In this document: positions 49,069-59,408 of the stretch, one piece after another
Position numbering within the stretch: position 1 is the first letter of the stretch
How the letters are laid out: every line of letters begins with the position of its first letter
Translations under genes and position numbers: made by a program
Source: CAVTYH01 sp963773875
GTDB lineage: Bacteria; Planctomycetota; Planctomycetia; Pirellulales; JADZDJ01
Direction: 5' to 3'
Assembly (NCBI GenBank): GCA_963773875.1
Contig: CAVZCV010000013.1
Coordinates: 62,001 to 126,000, forward strand
Length of the DNA: 64,000 nt
The notes under the pieces: model-generated
The model's input: the letters and a program-made list of their open reading frames with translations, nothing else
The model's database searches: none
What the model was told of the DNA's origin: nothing

Positions 49069-49815
49069 GTGTTTGTTGCCGCCTCGACCGATTGTTTTCC
49101 CGGCGTGCCGCTGGATGAGTCGCTCAGCCGCCTGGTGGATTTGGAATTTAACCGGGTGGAAATCGGCATCCATGCCGATGGCCCGGGCCTGACGCCCGCC
49201 GAAGTTGCGGCGGATCCGGAACGAGCGATCAATCTATGCCGCAATACGCAGCGGCTAACGCCAATTGCTTACGCCGTTGATCCGGACCAGGGTGATCAAT
49301 ATTACGAACAATTCAGAGCCTGCTGCAAATTGGCCAAGGCCACGAAGGTTGTTGCAATCACCGTGCGCAGCGGCGAATTGGGGACACCGTTTAACGCCGA
49401 AATCGAACGGTTGCAAGAGCTGACTCGCATTGCCGCGGAAGATGGCGTGCTCGTGGGTGTGCTAACCCAAGAAGGGCGCATTTCCCAGGACCCAGACACG
49501 GCGGCTGTTCTCTGCCAACAGGTAAAGGGATTGGGACTGACGCTCGATCCAAGCCCATTCATCTGCGGCCCACACAAAGGCGGTAACTACGGAAATGTTT
49601 TCAAACACGTAGTGCATGTGCAGTTGCGCGATACATCGAAAGACAAACATCAAGTGCGCGTCGGCCAGGGTGAAATTGAATACAGCCGATTGATTACGCA
49701 ACTCGCGATGGTCAAATACAACCGCGCGCTGTGCGTGCACATTACGCCAATGGATGGCGTCGATCACGTGGGTGAGATGCGGAAGATGCGACTTCTGCTG
49801 GAAAGCCATCTGTGA
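49069..49815 (+). CDS. Sugar phosphate isomerase/epimerase-like TIM-barrel protein
   Basis: The GTG at 49069 has AGGAG eight bases upstream and starts the first barrel strand (FVAASTDCFPGVPLDESLSR), so it is preferred to an in-frame ATG at 49000. The 248-residue protein shows barrel landmarks LEFNRVEIGIHADGPG, VVAITVRSGELGTPFN, VLVGVLTQEG, GLGLTLDPSPFICG, HVVHVQLRDTSKDKHQVRVG and the end CVHITPMDGVDH. This family acts on sugars with a divalent metal; residues in LDPSPF and VQLRD are at metal or substrate positions. The substrate is unknown. Confidence 0.82.
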   Translation: MFVAASTDCFPGVPLDESLSRLVDLEFNRVEIGIHADGPGLTPAEVAADPERAINLCRNTQRLTPIAYAVDPDQGDQYYEQFRACCKLAKATKVVAITVRSGELGTPFNAEIERLQELTRIAAEDGVLVGVLTQEGRISQDPDTAAVLCQQVKGLGLTLDPSPFICGPHKGGNYGNVFKHVVHVQLRDTSKDKHQVRVGQGEIEYSRLITQLAMVKYNRALCVHITPMDGVDHVGEMRKMRLLLESHL

Positions 49816-49827
49816 TGAAATGCTTCG

Positions 49828-51042
49828 TCATTGCAAAAAGTGCGGCCAGATTGAATCGCTGACGAAGAGCCCTTCGCGGGTCAGTTTCACGCGGCCACCG
49901 TCATCGGTGAGCAATCCCGTCGCGACGAACTTTTGCAGCGGCTCGCGAACGAGCGCATCGATGGAGAAGCCACTTCGCTCCGCGAACCATGAGCGATCGA
50001 TGCCCTCTAAGCGTCGCAGCCCGAAAATCAGCAATTCGCGAGCTTTGTCTGCCGCATTCAAATTTTCGCGTTCGGCGATCGGCGATTCACCAGCCGAAAT
50101 GCACTGCAGCCATTTCGTTACGCTGCGATAATTCGTTTCCCGAACGCCAGCAATATGGCGCGAAGCGCCGGGTCCGGCAGCAAAGTACTCGCCTCCGGAC
50201 CAGTACACTTCGTTGTGGCGGCAGCGCCTGCCCGAGCGAGCGAAGTTCGAAACTTCATAATGTTCAAAACCGGCAGCCACAAGCAAATCGATTGCCACTG
50301 CGTACATTGCGCGCTCGGCTTCTTCATCAGCCCGATTCAGTTCGCCCCGCTGCAAGCGATTCCAAAATGCGGTCTCCGGCTCGAACGTCAGCCCATACGT
50401 GGAAATGTGATCGGGACAGAGCTCTATCGCGCTTTCCAAATCACGCAGCCAAGCGGCGACCGTTTCGTCCGGCGTGCCAAAAATCAGATCAAGTGACACA
50501 TCCCGTATGGACCGTCGTGCCGTATCGACGGCGCGCTGAATGACTTCTGGCCGATGATCGCGCTCCAGCAACACCAGCTTCCGATCATCGAACGATTGCG
50601 CACCAAGGCTAAGCCGCGTCACACCGAAGTCATGCAATAGTGCGACAACATCAAGAGTAATATCCGATGGATTCGCTTCGACGGAGAATTCCGGTGGATC
50701 AATTCCACGAGCCGACGCGAGCGGGTGCCAACGCTGCACGATCTTGAGTAATCGTTCCAGTTGGTCCATCCGCAGGTGTGTAGGTGTGCCGCCGCCAAAA
50801 AATAGCGTGTCCACTTCTCGTGGCTCAGCGAGCCAGCTCAGCTCGCGCTCCAGCGCCTCAAGATACGGCTCGATCCATTCATCGCGGCCAGCAACCAGCG
50901 TGAAGTTGCAGTACCCGCAACGATGCCGACAGAACGGCACGTGAATGTAAGCTGAACGCGGTACCGTGGCAGGATGCGAACCGCCGGTAGAACCGGGGGC
51001 CATCTGATTCCCGACTCCTGTCTCCTGACTCCTGGTACTCAT
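49828..51042 (-). CDS. hemW: Radical SAM protein HemW (haem chaperone, formerly coproporphyrinogen oxidase-like)
   Basis: A 404-residue cytoplasmic protein. The radical-SAM cluster motif is in YIHVPFCRHRCGYCNFTLVA (CxxxCxYC), followed by LFFGGGTPTHL, FSVEANPSDITLD, VTRLSLGAQSFDD, SLDLIFGTPDET and HISTYGLTFEPET. The HemW set lacks the extra Cys of true HemN after YC. The C-terminal HemN-C domain is present (LIFGLRRLEGIDRSWF). ATG 51042 overlaps the TGA of the upstream MBL gene (ATGA), so the two are translationally coupled; an in-frame GTG six bases upstream is less likely. Confidence 0.92.
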   Translation of the reverse strand: MSTRSQETGVGNQMAPGSTGGSHPATVPRSAYIHVPFCRHRCGYCNFTLVAGRDEWIEPYLEALERELSWLAEPREVDTLFFGGGTPTHLRMDQLERLLKIVQRWHPLASARGIDPPEFSVEANPSDITLDVVALLHDFGVTRLSLGAQSFDDRKLVLLERDHRPEVIQRAVDTARRSIRDVSLDLIFGTPDETVAAWLRDLESAIELCPDHISTYGLTFEPETAFWNRLQRGELNRADEEAERAMYAVAIDLLVAAGFEHYEVSNFARSGRRCRHNEVYWSGGEYFAAGPGASRHIAGVRETNYRSVTKWLQCISAGESPIAERENLNAADKARELLIFGLRRLEGIDRSWFAERSGFSIDALVREPLQKFVATGLLTDDGGRVKLTREGLFVSDSIWPHFLQ

Positions 51043-51878
51043 GCCCACAAGTATAACCGGCCGTCAAACATATCGGGCACTTTCTTCGTAATCATCCGTT
51101 TGATGCGCTCTGCTGAATAACGGGCGCTGAAATGCGAAGCGATAATTAGTTCGTTATGAAACCGTGCGCGGCGTTCAATCAAATCGTCCAAATGGATATG
51201 CCCGAATTTGTGAATCTTCTCCTTGCGATGTGAATGCGCGATAAACGTTAGCTCGGTAATTAAAATTCGCGATTCATACATCGACGGGCAGTTATCGAGT
51301 CCGGCCGGAGCGCTGTCGCCCAGGTATGCCAAAATCGGAACTCGCACTTCATCGGTCACTTCTTTGCCGCCAAGCCGCAGATCGCGGATCTGATCGCCCG
51401 AAAGCTGCTGCAACTCCGGCTTCAATTTTCGCCGGCGGTCCCACACCACGAAGCCGAGCGAGGGCACACGGTGTTCGGTCGCCGATACCGTCACTAAGTG
51501 TTCACGAGAAAGTTCAATTTGATCACCCGGCCTGGTCGGAATCAGCCTGCACGGCATTCGTCCGCCATCCAAGCGTGTGAACATTTTTAGAATGCGGTCG
51601 ATCGGCTCGATTGAATATTCGGGCACATAAATGGTGGGTGGCTCCATTTTCATCAGCCGTCGCCGTGCCACGTAGACCGGCAACGCCGCGATGTGATCCA
51701 GGTGGCAATGGGAGACAAACCAGGTGTCCGTGCCCATAAACGACCACGGCTGCAGACCAAGATCAAATCCGATCTTTAATTCCGGAATTCGCCAATAAGT
51801 TTGCACCGCCGCGCGAGAATACCCTTCGATGGTAAGTCCCTTGAATTGGAGCGTTTTGACCGGTGCGTTATCGACCAT
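51039..51878 (-). CDS. Metallo-beta-lactamase-fold hydrolase, RNase Z-like
   Basis: A 279-residue protein with the zinc motif HxHxDH in WFVSHCHLDHIAALPVYV, later ligands in SATEHRVPSLGF and AYLGDSAPAG (Asp), and the terminal His in LIIASHFSARYS. The order resembles the tRNase Z/ElaC branch, but the flexible arm is absent and the family assignment within the MBL superfamily is not certain. It starts VDNAPVKTLQFKGLTIEGYS at 51878. It is coupled by ATGA overlap to hemW downstream and divergent from lpdA. Confidence 0.86.
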   Translation of the reverse strand: MVDNAPVKTLQFKGLTIEGYSRAAVQTYWRIPELKIGFDLGLQPWSFMGTDTWFVSHCHLDHIAALPVYVARRRLMKMEPPTIYVPEYSIEPIDRILKMFTRLDGGRMPCRLIPTRPGDQIELSREHLVTVSATEHRVPSLGFVVWDRRRKLKPELQQLSGDQIRDLRLGGKEVTDEVRVPILAYLGDSAPAGLDNCPSMYESRILITELTFIAHSHRKEKIHKFGHIHLDDLIERRARFHNELIIASHFSARYSAERIKRMITKKVPDMFDGRLYLWA

Positions 51879-52157
51879 GCGAGGAGAGTAGGCGGTAGGA
51901 AGTGGGAAACAGTCGGACGTGCGTGAGCGGCTGTTAGCGGCTCAGCGGAAGCTTGCCAACATACACAAAATAATTCTGGTTTGCATGGTCGACCCAGACA
52001 AACAATCATCCTTGACGATCTACATCGAAGTAAACGACACTATTCCGCTTGCCGCGCGGTGAATAATAGATGGCGGCGGCGATCATTCAGATTGTTTGTC
52101 ATTGGTCTTTTGTCATCCAATAATTATTCAGATTTCGTCATTCGCCATTCAATTTCA

Positions 52158-53585
52158 ATGCACACTCAACTCGTTGTTCTCGGCGGCGGTCCTGGCGGAT
52201 ACGCCGCAGCGTTTTTAGCCGCCGATTTGGGCATGCAAGTAACCATTGTGGAGCGCGAACCGCGGCTCGGTGGCGTGTGTTTGCTGCGCGGGTGCATTCC
52301 GTCGAAAGCGCTGTTGCACGTCGCGAAAGTCATTGGTGAATCGAAGGAGATGACCGATTGGGGCGTCGAATTTGCCCGCCCGAAGCTGAACATCGACGCC
52401 ATGCGGGCGCGGAAAGACAAAGTCATCAGCACGTTAACCGGCGGACTTGGGCAACTCGCCAAGAGGCGTAAAGTCGACGTGATCCATGCCCGCGCCTGGT
52501 TCGAAAACTCGACGACGTTACGACTCGAAAGCCAGGACGAGCCCGGCAAGACCGAACAGCTGACGTTCGATCGTTGCATTCTGGCGACCGGATCTCGGCC
52601 CGTGAAGATTCCAATTTTCGATCTGCCCACGAATCGCGTGATGGACTCCACGGGGGCACTTGATCTAGCCGACGTGCCGGAATCGCTGCTCGTCGTGGGC
52701 GGCGGATATATCGGGCTGGAAATGGGGACCGTGTACGCGGAACTGGGCGCCAAAGTGACAGTTGTAGAACTGACCGATGGACTGCTTCCGGGCGCGGACA
52801 GAGACCTGGTGAAGCCACTTCACAATCGACTTGAAAAACTTTTTGCATCGATCCTGCTTGGCACGAAAGTCGTTGGTCTCGCAGATAAAGGCGATGCGAT
52901 TGAAGTCAAACTGCAAAATGCCGATGGCAGTAACGAGCGTGTCGAAAAGTTCGGTCGCGTACTGGTATCTGTCGGACGTCGGCCCAATAGCGACGGCATT
53001 GGGCTCGAAAACACGAAGGTGAAGCTCGACAAACGCGGCTTCACCGAAACCGACGAGCGGCAATGGACTGCTGATGAACATATCCTAGCCATTGGCGATG
53101 TGGCCGGCGAACCCATGCTCGCGCACAAGGCGGCCCATCAAGGTAAAGTGGCTGTGGAGGCGCTGCATGGTGAACCGGCGGTCTTCGAACCTCGTGCCAT
53201 TCCGGCCGTTGTTTTCACCGATCCGGAAATTGCGTGGGCGGGTCTGACCGAAGAACAGGCGAAGCGTGAAGGACGCGAAATCGAAACCATTCGCTATCCT
53301 TGGGCCGCCAGCGGTCGCGCCGTTTCACTCGGGCGCACCGAGGGACTGACGAAGTTCTTGGTAGATCCAGAATCAGAACGCATTCTTGGTGTGGGTATCG
53401 TCGGCGCCGGCGCGGGCGAATTGATTGCGGAAGGCGTGTTGGCGATTGAAATGGGCTGCACTGCCCGAGATGTTGGCGAATCGATTCATCCGCATCCGAC
53501 GCTGAGCGAAACCGTCGCCTTTGCAGCCGAAGCGTTTTTGGGCAGCGCCACGGAAATTTATCGGCCTCGGCCCGTCGAGCGTTAA
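52158..53585 (+). CDS. lpdA: Dihydrolipoyl dehydrogenase (E3)
   Basis: Reoxidises dihydrolipoamide of the pyruvate dehydrogenase complex, passing electrons through FAD to NAD. The ATG at 52158 opens the FAD-binding strand (HTQLVVLGGGPGGYAAAFLA), which fixes the start. The redox pair is C41/C46 in GGVCLLRGCIPSKALL. The NAD motif is VVGGGYIGLEMGTVYAELG, and the C-terminal His-Glu of the dimer interface is in SIHPHPTLSETVAFAAEAF. The residues between the two Cys are LLRG rather than the common LNVG/TVG. 475 residues, normal length. aceE follows on the same strand after the DUF1990 gene. Confidence 0.96.
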   Translation: MHTQLVVLGGGPGGYAAAFLAADLGMQVTIVEREPRLGGVCLLRGCIPSKALLHVAKVIGESKEMTDWGVEFARPKLNIDAMRARKDKVISTLTGGLGQLAKRRKVDVIHARAWFENSTTLRLESQDEPGKTEQLTFDRCILATGSRPVKIPIFDLPTNRVMDSTGALDLADVPESLLVVGGGYIGLEMGTVYAELGAKVTVVELTDGLLPGADRDLVKPLHNRLEKLFASILLGTKVVGLADKGDAIEVKLQNADGSNERVEKFGRVLVSVGRRPNSDGIGLENTKVKLDKRGFTETDERQWTADEHILAIGDVAGEPMLAHKAAHQGKVAVEALHGEPAVFEPRAIPAVVFTDPEIAWAGLTEEQAKREGREIETIRYPWAASGRAVSLGRTEGLTKFLVDPESERILGVGIVGAGAGELIAEGVLAIEMGCTARDVGESIHPHPTLSETVAFAAEAFLGSATEIYRPRPVER

Positions 53586-53650
53586 TTCGATCGCCCTACT
53601 TGCGGTCCTAAAAGCAGCGACAACTTCTGGGCACTCTGCAGGCCGAGCGA

Positions 53651-54232
53651 ATGTGGTCACTCCGCAAACCGACGGAAGCGCAATTGGAATCGTTCCTCTC
53701 CGAACAGGCGAGAACCAATTTTTCGTACGCCGATGTCGGCGCAACCGCAAGTGGATTGTGCCCTAAAAACTTCGATGACGATTCGAACCAAGTGCTGCTG
53801 GGTCGCGGTGAAGATGCGTTTAGACGAGCGTGTATTGCGTTGCAAAAATGGAGGCAATTTCCAGCACGGTGGACGCGCATCATACCTGCCGATGCAACTT
53901 TACAATCGGGCAAGAATGTTGTCCTGATAGTTCGAGTGCTCGGCATGTGGTGGTGGTGCTCCGCGCGGATCGTTTACACCGTCGATGATGCGGAACCTGT
54001 CCGTCGGTTTGGATTCGCCTACGGCACGTTACCCGAGCACGTTGAAAGAGGCGAAGAACGTTTTACGATTGAAATGAACTCTGACGGTGAAGTTTGGTAC
54101 GCGATCCGCGCATTTTCGCGACCGCGGATGCTCATTGCTCGGCTCTGCTATCCAATCGCGCGCCGACTGCAGCGGAAGTTCGTGCGCGACTCTAAAGCGG
54201 CAATGCTGGCCGCTGCAATTGAACCGCAGTAG
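53651..54232 (+). CDS. DUF1990-family protein
   Basis: A 193-residue soluble protein with the family signature: NFSYADVGATASG at the N-terminus, NQVLLGRGEDAFRRACIAL, QKWRQFPARWTRIIP, LGMWWWCSARIVYTVDD, RRFGFAYGTLPEHVERGEER and FSRPRMLIARLCYPIARRL. DUF1990 proteins occur in plants, actinobacteria and planctomycetes and have a fold related to lipid-binding START-like proteins; the function is unknown. It lies between lpdA (65 bases) and aceE (235 bases) on the same strand, so it may share transcription with the PDH genes. Confidence 0.83.
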   Translation: MWSLRKPTEAQLESFLSEQARTNFSYADVGATASGLCPKNFDDDSNQVLLGRGEDAFRRACIALQKWRQFPARWTRIIPADATLQSGKNVVLIVRVLGMWWWCSARIVYTVDDAEPVRRFGFAYGTLPEHVERGEERFTIEMNSDGEVWYAIRAFSRPRMLIARLCYPIARRLQRKFVRDSKAAMLAAAIEPQ

Positions 54233-54467
54233 TGCCGGGGTAGTTGAGGATTCATCGCTTCTCAACGGCTGTTAACTCAACGCCTTCTGCAGCGTACAAT
54301 TAGGCGTCGAACACGAGCCTCCGGCAGAGGTGAATTCCCCCTTTACGGATTGTCGTAAGTTCCAGATAATGCCCGAGATAGCGTCTGCCAGCTGGTATTG
54401 ACGACAGGCGCGAACAAGGCGGACGCGGCATAACGGCGCGGTGTGATTTACAACCAGGGATCACGGT

Positions 54468-57374
54468 ATGGCTCGAAGCGAAACTCGGTCAAACTCTTCA
54501 AAAACGGCGGCGGATTCGGGTCCGAATGGCTCGGTCAATGGCGAGCATGGCCAAAATGGCGTCCACGCGGCGGATAATGGAATTGAAACGGACGATGCCT
54601 TGATCAATGAGGCGGCCGAGGGGATTGACAGCGCGGTTGATGAATCGGAAAGCTTCGATGCGCCGGAAGTCGTGGAGACCTCCGCAAGCGACTTACACCT
54701 GCCGCCGGCTTCGCAGACCGAGGACACCGATCCGGCTGAAACCGAGGAATGGCTGGAATCGCTTCGCTACGTTCTGGAAAGCAAGGGCCCGGAACGTGTC
54801 AATTATCTGTTGGCGAAACTGGATGAAGCTGCACATCGATCGGGTGTCGAGCTGCCATTTAGCGCTACTACGCCCTACATCAATTCGATTCCACCCGATA
54901 AGCAGCCGCCCTACCCTGGCAATCGTGAAATCGAACGCCGAATCAAAAGCATCATTCGCTGGAACGCAATGGCGATGGTCGTGCGTGCCAACCGCGAGCA
55001 CCATGGCATCGGCGGACACATTTCGACTTACGCGTCGGCTGCTACGTTGTACGAAGTCGCCTTCAACCATTTTCTGCGTGGCCGTGGCGAGGATTTTTCT
55101 GGCGATCAGGTTTACATTCAAGGCCATGCGTCCCCGGGAATTTACGCCCGCGCCTATCTTGAAGGCCGATTGACGGAAGATCAGCTCACCAACTTCCGGC
55201 AAGAACTCCAGCCTGAAGGCGGACTATCGAGCTACCCGCATCCATGGCTCATGCCGACGTTTTGGGAATACCCAACCGTGTCGATGGGCTTGGGGCCGAT
55301 CATGGCCATCTATCAGGCGCGTTTTAACAAATATCTGGAAGACCGCGGCATCAAGGACACGAGCCAGCAAAAAGTGTGGTGTTTCATCGGCGACGGCGAA
55401 AGCGATGAGCCGGAAACGCTGGGCGCCATTACACTGGCATCGCGCGAGAATCTCGACAATTTGATTTTCGTCGTCAACTGCAACCTACAGCGGCTTGATG
55501 GACCGGTTCGCGGTAACGGCAAAATCATCCAAGAATTGGAAGCGTTATTCCGCGGAGCTGGATGGAACGTGCTCAAAGTCATCTGGGGCGACGATTGGGA
55601 TCTGCTCCTGGAAAAAGACGAAACCGGCCTCTTGATGAAGCGGATGGGCGAAGTGGTCGACGGGGAGTATCAAAAGTACGTCGTCTCGCCGGGCAGTTAC
55701 ATTCGCGAGAATTTCTTTGGCAAGTATCCGGAACTGCTCGACTTGGTCGATCACTTATCCGATGAAAAGTTGGCCAAGCTGCGTCGCGGTGGGCACGATC
55801 CGGAAAAAGTGTTTGCGGCTTTCAAGGCGGCCGTGGAAACGAAGGGCCGCCCAACGGTTATTCTGGCCAAAACGATCAAAGGCTATGGCCTGGGTGAAGC
55901 TGGCGAAGGCCGCAACATCACGCATCAGGTGAAAGAGATCAACGAGCGCGAACTGCGCGAATTTCGTTCGCGGTTCGGCATTCCGATTTCGGACGATGAA
56001 GTGGCCAAGGCCCCGTTCTACAAGCCCGCGCCAGATACGCCCGAGATGAAGTATCTGCACGAACGTCGGGAAGCGTTGGGAGGATTCTTACCCAGCCGGC
56101 CGCCGGCGAAGAAGATGCCGACGATCGAATCGCCGACTCTCGAGGAATACAAGGGCTTCATCGAAAAGAGCGTCGGTCGCGAAGTATCGACCACAACAGG
56201 CGTGGTTACGCTGATGTCGTCGCTCTTGAAAGACAAGAAAGTGGGCAAGTACATCGTGCCGATCGTGCCGGACGAATCGCGCACCTTCGGCATGGATCCG
56301 CTGTTCCGTCAGTGCGGCATTTATGCCCATGCGGGCCAGTTGTACGAACCGGTTGATTCGAAAGAGCTTCTTTATTATCGCGAAGCGGAAGATGGTCAGA
56401 TTTTGGAAGAAGGCATCACCGAGGCGGGCTCGATGTCGTCATTCATCGCGGCGGGCACTGCGTACGCCGCGCATGGCGTGCCGATGATTCCGATGTTCAT
56501 CTACTATTCGATGTTCGGCTTCCAGCGCATCGGCGATTTGATTTGGGCCGCCGGCGACATGCGTGCGCGAGGATTCTTATTTGGTGGCACCGCTGGTCGA
56601 ACAACTCTCAACGGCGAAGGCTTGCAGCATCAGGACGGCAACAGCCATTTGTTTGCCATCGCTTACCCGACCGTGCGGGCATACGATCCTGCTTTCGTGT
56701 ATGAGTCGACCGTCATCATGCTCGATGGCATGAAGCGGATGTACGAGCTTGGCGAAGATGTCATGTACTACGTGACGATCCACAATGAAAACTACGAAAT
56801 GCCGCCGATGCCTGAAGGGGTGGAAGAAGGCATCATCCGCGGCATGTACAAATTGAACACCGTCGAGACGGCGAGCAAAAAACACGTGCAGCTCTTGGGC
56901 AGCGGCGCCATTTTGCGCAGCGTTCAGAAGGCTCAAAAGTTGCTGGCCGAGAAGTTCGAAGTCGGCAGCACCGTGTGGAGCGTCACCAGCTACAAGGAAC
57001 TCCGACGACACGGCCATGCGTGTCGGCGGTGGAACATGCTCCATCCGAACCAGCGCCCTCGGATGAGCTACGTCGAACAGCAGTTCGATGGCTTGCAGGG
57101 CCCATTCATCGCGGCGTCCGACAACGTCCGCGCAGTTGCCGAACAAATCGATCCTTGGGTCCCCGGCGGACTTTTCGCCTTGGGCACCGATGGCTTTGGC
57201 CGCAGCGAAACACGGGCGAACCTGCGGCGGCATTTCGAGGTTGATGCCGAAAGCATCGCAGTCGCCGCACTTTATCGGCTCGCGCTGTTAGGCCAGATGG
57301 ATCGCGCCAAAGTGGCCGCCGCGATTGAAGAACTGGGCATCAATCCGGAAAAGGCGGATCCGCTGTTCGCCTGA
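54468..57374 (+). CDS. aceE: Pyruvate dehydrogenase E1 component (homodimeric type)
   Basis: Decarboxylates pyruvate with thiamine diphosphate and acetylates the lipoyl arm of E2. At 968 residues it is longer than the usual 880-900: an acidic, Gly/Asn-rich extension of about 80 residues precedes EWLESLRYVLESKGPERVNY, where the family normally begins. Key sites are HGIGGHISTYASAATLYEVA, the ThDP motif GDGESDEPETLGAI to LDNLIFVVNCNLQRLDGPVR, and GEGLQHQDGNSHLFAIAYP. AGGGA stands upstream of the ATG. It is intact, and aceF starts 60 bases behind it. Confidence 0.97.
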   Translation: MARSETRSNSSKTAADSGPNGSVNGEHGQNGVHAADNGIETDDALINEAAEGIDSAVDESESFDAPEVVETSASDLHLPPASQTEDTDPAETEEWLESLRYVLESKGPERVNYLLAKLDEAAHRSGVELPFSATTPYINSIPPDKQPPYPGNREIERRIKSIIRWNAMAMVVRANREHHGIGGHISTYASAATLYEVAFNHFLRGRGEDFSGDQVYIQGHASPGIYARAYLEGRLTEDQLTNFRQELQPEGGLSSYPHPWLMPTFWEYPTVSMGLGPIMAIYQARFNKYLEDRGIKDTSQQKVWCFIGDGESDEPETLGAITLASRENLDNLIFVVNCNLQRLDGPVRGNGKIIQELEALFRGAGWNVLKVIWGDDWDLLLEKDETGLLMKRMGEVVDGEYQKYVVSPGSYIRENFFGKYPELLDLVDHLSDEKLAKLRRGGHDPEKVFAAFKAAVETKGRPTVILAKTIKGYGLGEAGEGRNITHQVKEINERELREFRSRFGIPISDDEVAKAPFYKPAPDTPEMKYLHERREALGGFLPSRPPAKKMPTIESPTLEEYKGFIEKSVGREVSTTTGVVTLMSSLLKDKKVGKYIVPIVPDESRTFGMDPLFRQCGIYAHAGQLYEPVDSKELLYYREAEDGQILEEGITEAGSMSSFIAAGTAYAAHGVPMIPMFIYYSMFGFQRIGDLIWAAGDMRARGFLFGGTAGRTTLNGEGLQHQDGNSHLFAIAYPTVRAYDPAFVYESTVIMLDGMKRMYELGEDVMYYVTIHNENYEMPPMPEGVEEGIIRGMYKLNTVETASKKHVQLLGSGAILRSVQKAQKLLAEKFEVGSTVWSVTSYKELRRHGHACRRWNMLHPNQRPRMSYVEQQFDGLQGPFIAASDNVRAVAEQIDPWVPGGLFALGTDGFGRSETRANLRRHFEVDAESIAVAALYRLALLGQMDRAKVAAAIEELGINPEKADPLFA

Positions 57375-57433
57375 TGCCCTGAGTTCCCTTTTAACATTTA
57401 TCTCCGCACGCTGAGCCGCAGGCGGCCAAAGAA

Positions 57434-58890
57434 ATGGCAGAATTCAAACTTCCCGAGCTGGGCGAAAACATTGAGTCGGCCGATATCGTGTCGGTCTTGG
57501 TCAACGAAGGCGATGTCGTCAAAGCGCAACAGGATGTTATCGAGATTGAAACCGACAAGGCCGTCATCGCCGTGCCCTCAGATGTCGCCGGCAAGGTGAC
57601 CAAAATCCACGTCGCCCGTGGGCAATCGATCAAGCCCGGTCAGGTTGTCATGAGCATCGACGCTGCGGCTGCGGGTGCGCGCCGGCGGCGAAGTCATCAG
57701 GCGGGGCAGCCGCCAAGCAACCGGCAGCCTCGCAAAAACAAGCCGCAACAACAAAGTCGCCCGCTGCAGCCAAGACGCCGGCAGCGAAGGCAACCCATAC
57801 CGCTGCGAAGCCGGCAGCCGCAGCGCCAGCACCACCGAAAAAAGTTTCTGCCGAAAAGTCAGCGCCAGCGAAAACGGCAACCGAGCGCGATCGCACCGCG
57901 GCGGCTGAGCGAAGCGACAACGGGCACGTCGCAGAAGCCGAAACTCGGCAGACGACTGACGAACCGGATTCGAATGATCAATCCCCGACGATAGCACCAG
58001 CTGGTCCCGCCGTTCGACGCCTGGCTCGTGAGCTCGGAGTCAGCCTCGCGCGAGTTCGCGGCAGCGGCCCAGATGGCCGCATCACTCGCGAAGACGTGAT
58101 TGATGCTGTGCGGCATGCCAACGCAGTCGTGGCTTCGTCCTCGGCTCATGGCCAGCTAACTGGCCAGGAAGAACAAGACGCATTCGGCATCGTCCGCCGG
58201 GAAACGATGTCGAAAATCCGGCGAACGATCGCCACGAACATGGTTCGCTCGGCCACGACGATTCCGCACCTCACGAATTTCGACGATGCCGATATCACCG
58301 AACTGGAACGGCTGCGGAAAGAAAGCGCAGCGGTATATGCCGATTCGGGCATCAAACTCACATCCCTGGCGTTCGTGCTCAAGGCAATTGCGTCGGCGCT
58401 AAAACTGCATCCCACGCTGAACGCGTCGGTCGATATGGAGGCGGGCGAAATTGTTTACAAACAGTACGTCAACTTGGGTGTGGCCGTCGATACGGACCGC
58501 GGGTTGATTGTGCCCGTGCTGCGGAATGTTGATACGCTTTCCATCCCGCAGATCGCGCAGGGCGTGCAAACACTGGCGGAAAAAGTTCGCGATGGCAAGC
58601 AGACCTTGGAAGATTTACGCGGCGGCACTTTCACCATTAGCAACTTGGGTGCCGTCGGCGGGCAATATTCCACCCCGATCATCAATCATCCCGAAGTGGC
58701 GATTCTGCTTGTCGGCCGCTCGCGCAAAATTCCGGCTGTGGTGGCCGACGACAAGATTGAAGCTCGGCTCACAATGCCGCTAAGTCTTTCCTACGACCAC
58801 CGAATCGTCGATGGCGCCGCCGCTTCACGATTCTTGAACGAGGTGATTGGTTATTTGGAATCGCCAGGCCGCTTGCTTTTGGCGCCATGA
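57434..58890 (+). CDS. aceF: Dihydrolipoamide acetyltransferase (PDH E2; one frame break)
   Basis: Carries the swinging lipoyl arm and transfers acetyl to CoA. The N-terminal lipoyl domain has its Lys at residue 42 in VIEIETDKAVIAVPSDVAG. Near 57680 one C is missing; the corrected frame gives a long Ala/Pro/Lys-rich linker and the E1/E3-binding domain (AVRRLARELGVSLARVRGSG, PDGRITREDVIDA). The catalytic domain follows, with LSYDHRIVDGAAASRFLNEV (His and Asp) and GTFTISNLGAVGGQYSTPII. It has one lipoyl domain and totals about 485 residues. It forms the complex with aceE and lpdA in this cluster. Confidence 0.94.
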
Positions 58891-58946
58891 TTCGATTCTC
58901 GGCCCGCTAAAATGTGCGGTTAACTTGGCCGACGATCGGCCTCGGG

Positions 58947-59408
58947 TTAAACATGGGTGTGAGGCCGATGCTCGAGCACTGCTTGGCGCAATCTAGTCCC
59001 TTCGATTATCCGCGGATACATCATCACCACGACAGCCAGGATGATGAGGCCAAACGCGATCCAGTCTGTCGGACGAATCACGTTTTTGAGGTACAGCGCG
59101 TTGAACACGACAAACACCACAATCGCAATCACCTCTTGAATAATCTTCAGCTGCGGTCCACTGAACTTGGCGCGCCACACGCTGTGCCACCAGCTCGATT
59201 GCCCATCTTCGGCCCCAGGCGCCACTGGTGACGCCGGATCTTCATAGCCCAGCCGATTGGCCGGCACCTGCAGCGAGTATTCTGCTAAGGCAATGAGCCA
59301 GCTGAGCAGAATCGCCACCACTAGCGGTGTATTCGGAAACTTCAGGTGCCCATACCAGGCAAGCGTCATGAACGCGTTGGAACAAATTAGTAGCATTACG
59401 GTGAGCAC
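58947..59408 (-). CDS. DUF486/DMT-like small membrane protein
   Basis: I start it at GTG 59408, behind AAAGAGG, because LTVMLLICSNAFMTLAWYGH is where the family begins; the in-frame extension to 59567 lacks similarity. The 153-residue protein has four membrane helices: VMLLICSNAFMTLAWY, LVVAILLSWLIALAEY, IIQEVIAIVVFVVFNALYL and WIAFGLIILAVVVMMYP. It also has the family signature QVPANRLGYE and FSGPQLKIIQE. A hydrophilic insert of about 25 residues lies after the second helix. The transport function of the family is unproven. It is convergent with aceF. Confidence 0.83.
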   Translation of the reverse strand: MLTVMLLICSNAFMTLAWYGHLKFPNTPLVVAILLSWLIALAEYSLQVPANRLGYEDPASPVAPGAEDGQSSWWHSVWRAKFSGPQLKIIQEVIAIVVFVVFNALYLKNVIRPTDWIAFGLIILAVVVMMYPRIIEGTRLRQAVLEHRPHTHV

